DNA of 64,000 bases from CAZKBP01 sp964551015 (GTDB lineage Bacteria; Bacteroidota; Bacteroidia; Cytophagales; Microscillaceae), in the NCBI GenBank assembly GCA_964551015.1, contig CAZKBP010000005.1, forward strand, positions 1 to 64,000, read 5' to 3'. This document shows, one piece after another, positions 63,130-64,000 of this stretch. The number at the start of each line of letters is the position of its first letter. Within the stretch, counting starts at the first letter, position 1. The translations under genes and the position numbers were made by a program. Under the pieces are notes generated by a model. It was not told the DNA's origin. It made no database searches and worked only from the letters and a program-made list of their open reading frames with translations.

Positions 63130-64000
63130 CTAAAAATGAAAAATGTATTGATTCAAGTCGTCTTCGCGAGAGAGTTTGAGTTTTTTCTTGAGGCGGTAGC
63201 GACTTTTTTCTACGCCACGAATGGAGATATTCTGGATAGAAGCAATATCGGCATTGGCCAGATTGATCCGAATAAAACAACAGAGCCGCAATTCGTTAGA
63301 GGTGAGATTGGGATGCCGATCTAAGATTTTTCGGGAAAAATCTTGATGTACCTTGTCAAAATGCAGTTGAAATTGATCCCAGTAATTCTCCGTTTTGATC
63401 TCAGAGTCAATCTTTCGGACGAGTTGTCTGATCTTCTTTTGGGCTTCGGGCTCAGAGTTGGGTTGAGAGCGGAGATTGTCTAATTCTCGTTTTAAGTCTT
63501 GTAATGCGTTATTTTTGTGGGCAAATTCTAGCAGAGAAGCGGATAATTCAGAGTTTTTACGCTCTACTTCGGCTTCTAGCCTTTCTTTATCTTGCTGTAG
63601 TATCTTTTGTTCGGCCAAGAGTAACTTTTGTTTGAATTTTTCTTCCCTTCTTTGATTCTGAAAGCGTACATAAGCAAAGAAAATCCCCAAGACTGTAATC
63701 AAGACCAGACCCCGGAACCAAAGTGTTTCCCAAAAAGGAGGGCTAATCTCAATCGTGAGCTGTTTGATCTCTTCATTCCAAACGCCGTGGTTGTTGGCCG
63801 CTTTGACCTCAAACACATAGGTATCTGCATCTAAGTTGGTAAACGTAGCCGAACGCTTGCCACCGTCTACAAAACTCCATTGATCCTCGAAGCCTTTCAA
63901 GCGATAGGCTAGCTGATTTTCAGAAGGGTTGGTATATTCGAGTGCCGCGAACTCGATGGTGAATACATTATCAAAATAGCTAAGATGGATACGAGGAGAA
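63130..64000 (-). CDS. Y_Y_Y-domain, LuxR-type transcriptional regulator (partial, runs off the right edge)
   Basis: The frame stays open through the window end, so the start and sensor part lie beyond it; at least 289 residues are visible (an inferred start at 63900 is only an internal TTG). Reading from the edge: a Y_Y_Y domain (FEFAALEYT-like strand, YRLKGFEDQW, ATFTNLDADTYVFEVKAANNHGVW), a transmembrane helix (FRGLVLITVLGIFFAYV), a coiled coil (RREEKFKQKLLLAEQKIL), and a C-terminal DNA-binding helix-turn-helix (LTSNELRLCCFIRINLANADIASIQNISIRGVEKSRYRLKKKL). This is the sensor-regulator class with beta-propeller repeats N-terminal to Y_Y_Y. Its target is unknown. Confidence 0.88.
   Translation of the reverse strand, partial: SPRIHLSYFDNVFTIEFAALEYTNPSENQLAYRLKGFEDQWSFVDGGKRSATFTNLDADTYVFEVKAANNHGVWNEEIKQLTIEISPPFWETLWFRGLVLITVLGIFFAYVRFQNQRREEKFKQKLLLAEQKILQQDKERLEAEVERKNSELSASLLEFAHKNNALQDLKRELDNLRSQPNSEPEAQKKIRQLVRKIDSEIKTENYWDQFQLHFDKVHQDFSRKILDRHPNLTSNELRLCCFIRINLANADIASIQNISIRGVEKSRYRLKKKLKLSREDDLNQYIFHF

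Overview
The window looks like chromosomal DNA of a Bacteroidota bacterium, most likely a marine member of the Cytophagia/Saprospiria type. The evidence is a SusC/SusD pair, several very large secreted proteins ending in type IX secretion (T9SS) sorting domains, LytS/LytTR two-component pairs, a Y_Y_Y-domain regulator, a Bacteroidota-style LptD, and starts without clear Shine-Dalgarno sequences. No rRNA, tRNA, CRISPR array or insertion sequence was recognised.

Layout. 1-260: a 21-bp/106-bp minisatellite cut by the window edge. 261-2527: a three-gene ABC exporter operon on the minus strand. 2771-4702: a secreted fibre-like protein with an S74 self-cleaving chaperone domain and a T9SS tail, followed by a strong terminator and a decayed piece that resembles a polynucleotide kinase-phosphatase ligase domain. 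5041-7105: a peroxiredoxin-like protein and an SDR/DUF2867 protein. 7198-17616 (minus): a glycan-utilisation locus, probably for laminarin or another beta-1,3-glucan. It has SusC, SusD, a PKD-domain surface lipoprotein, two GH16 endoglucanases and a secreted esterase. Hairpin terminators divide it, and repeat motifs lie upstream of susC. 17926-22972: housekeeping and hypothetical genes (FemAB/GNAT-like, EamA transporter, TPR protein, YigZ/IMPACT, DUF547, and a DUF3127 protein with an SSB-like acidic tail).

23314-35181 (minus) and 41617-48063 (plus) encode two giant T9SS cargo proteins of 3955 and 2148 residues. They share the same N-terminal lectin-like module, malectin-like modules, a BNR-associated domain, a LamG domain and the sorting domain. 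The larger one also carries a sugar-dehydrogenase-like beta-propeller. Between them lie an outer-membrane barrel protein, an aldo/keto reductase and TetR repressor pair with matching palindromic operators, and a small defence/toxin cluster: an Rpn-family PD-(D/E)XK nuclease with in-frame 21-bp repeats, then an antitoxin and a Doc toxin.

48219-64000: a TPR membrane protein beside a LytS/LytTR pair, a small membrane protein, an MDR oxidoreductase, a duplicated palindromic intergenic repeat, and an envelope group (MCE/MlaD protein, N-acetylmuramoyl-L-alanine amidase, LptD, a DUF3352-like propeller protein). These are followed by a second LytS/LytTR pair, a small proton-channel-like membrane protein, and a Y_Y_Y/LuxR-type regulator that runs off the right edge.

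All functional calls are by eye from sequence motifs. Domain borders are approximate and no database search was run.
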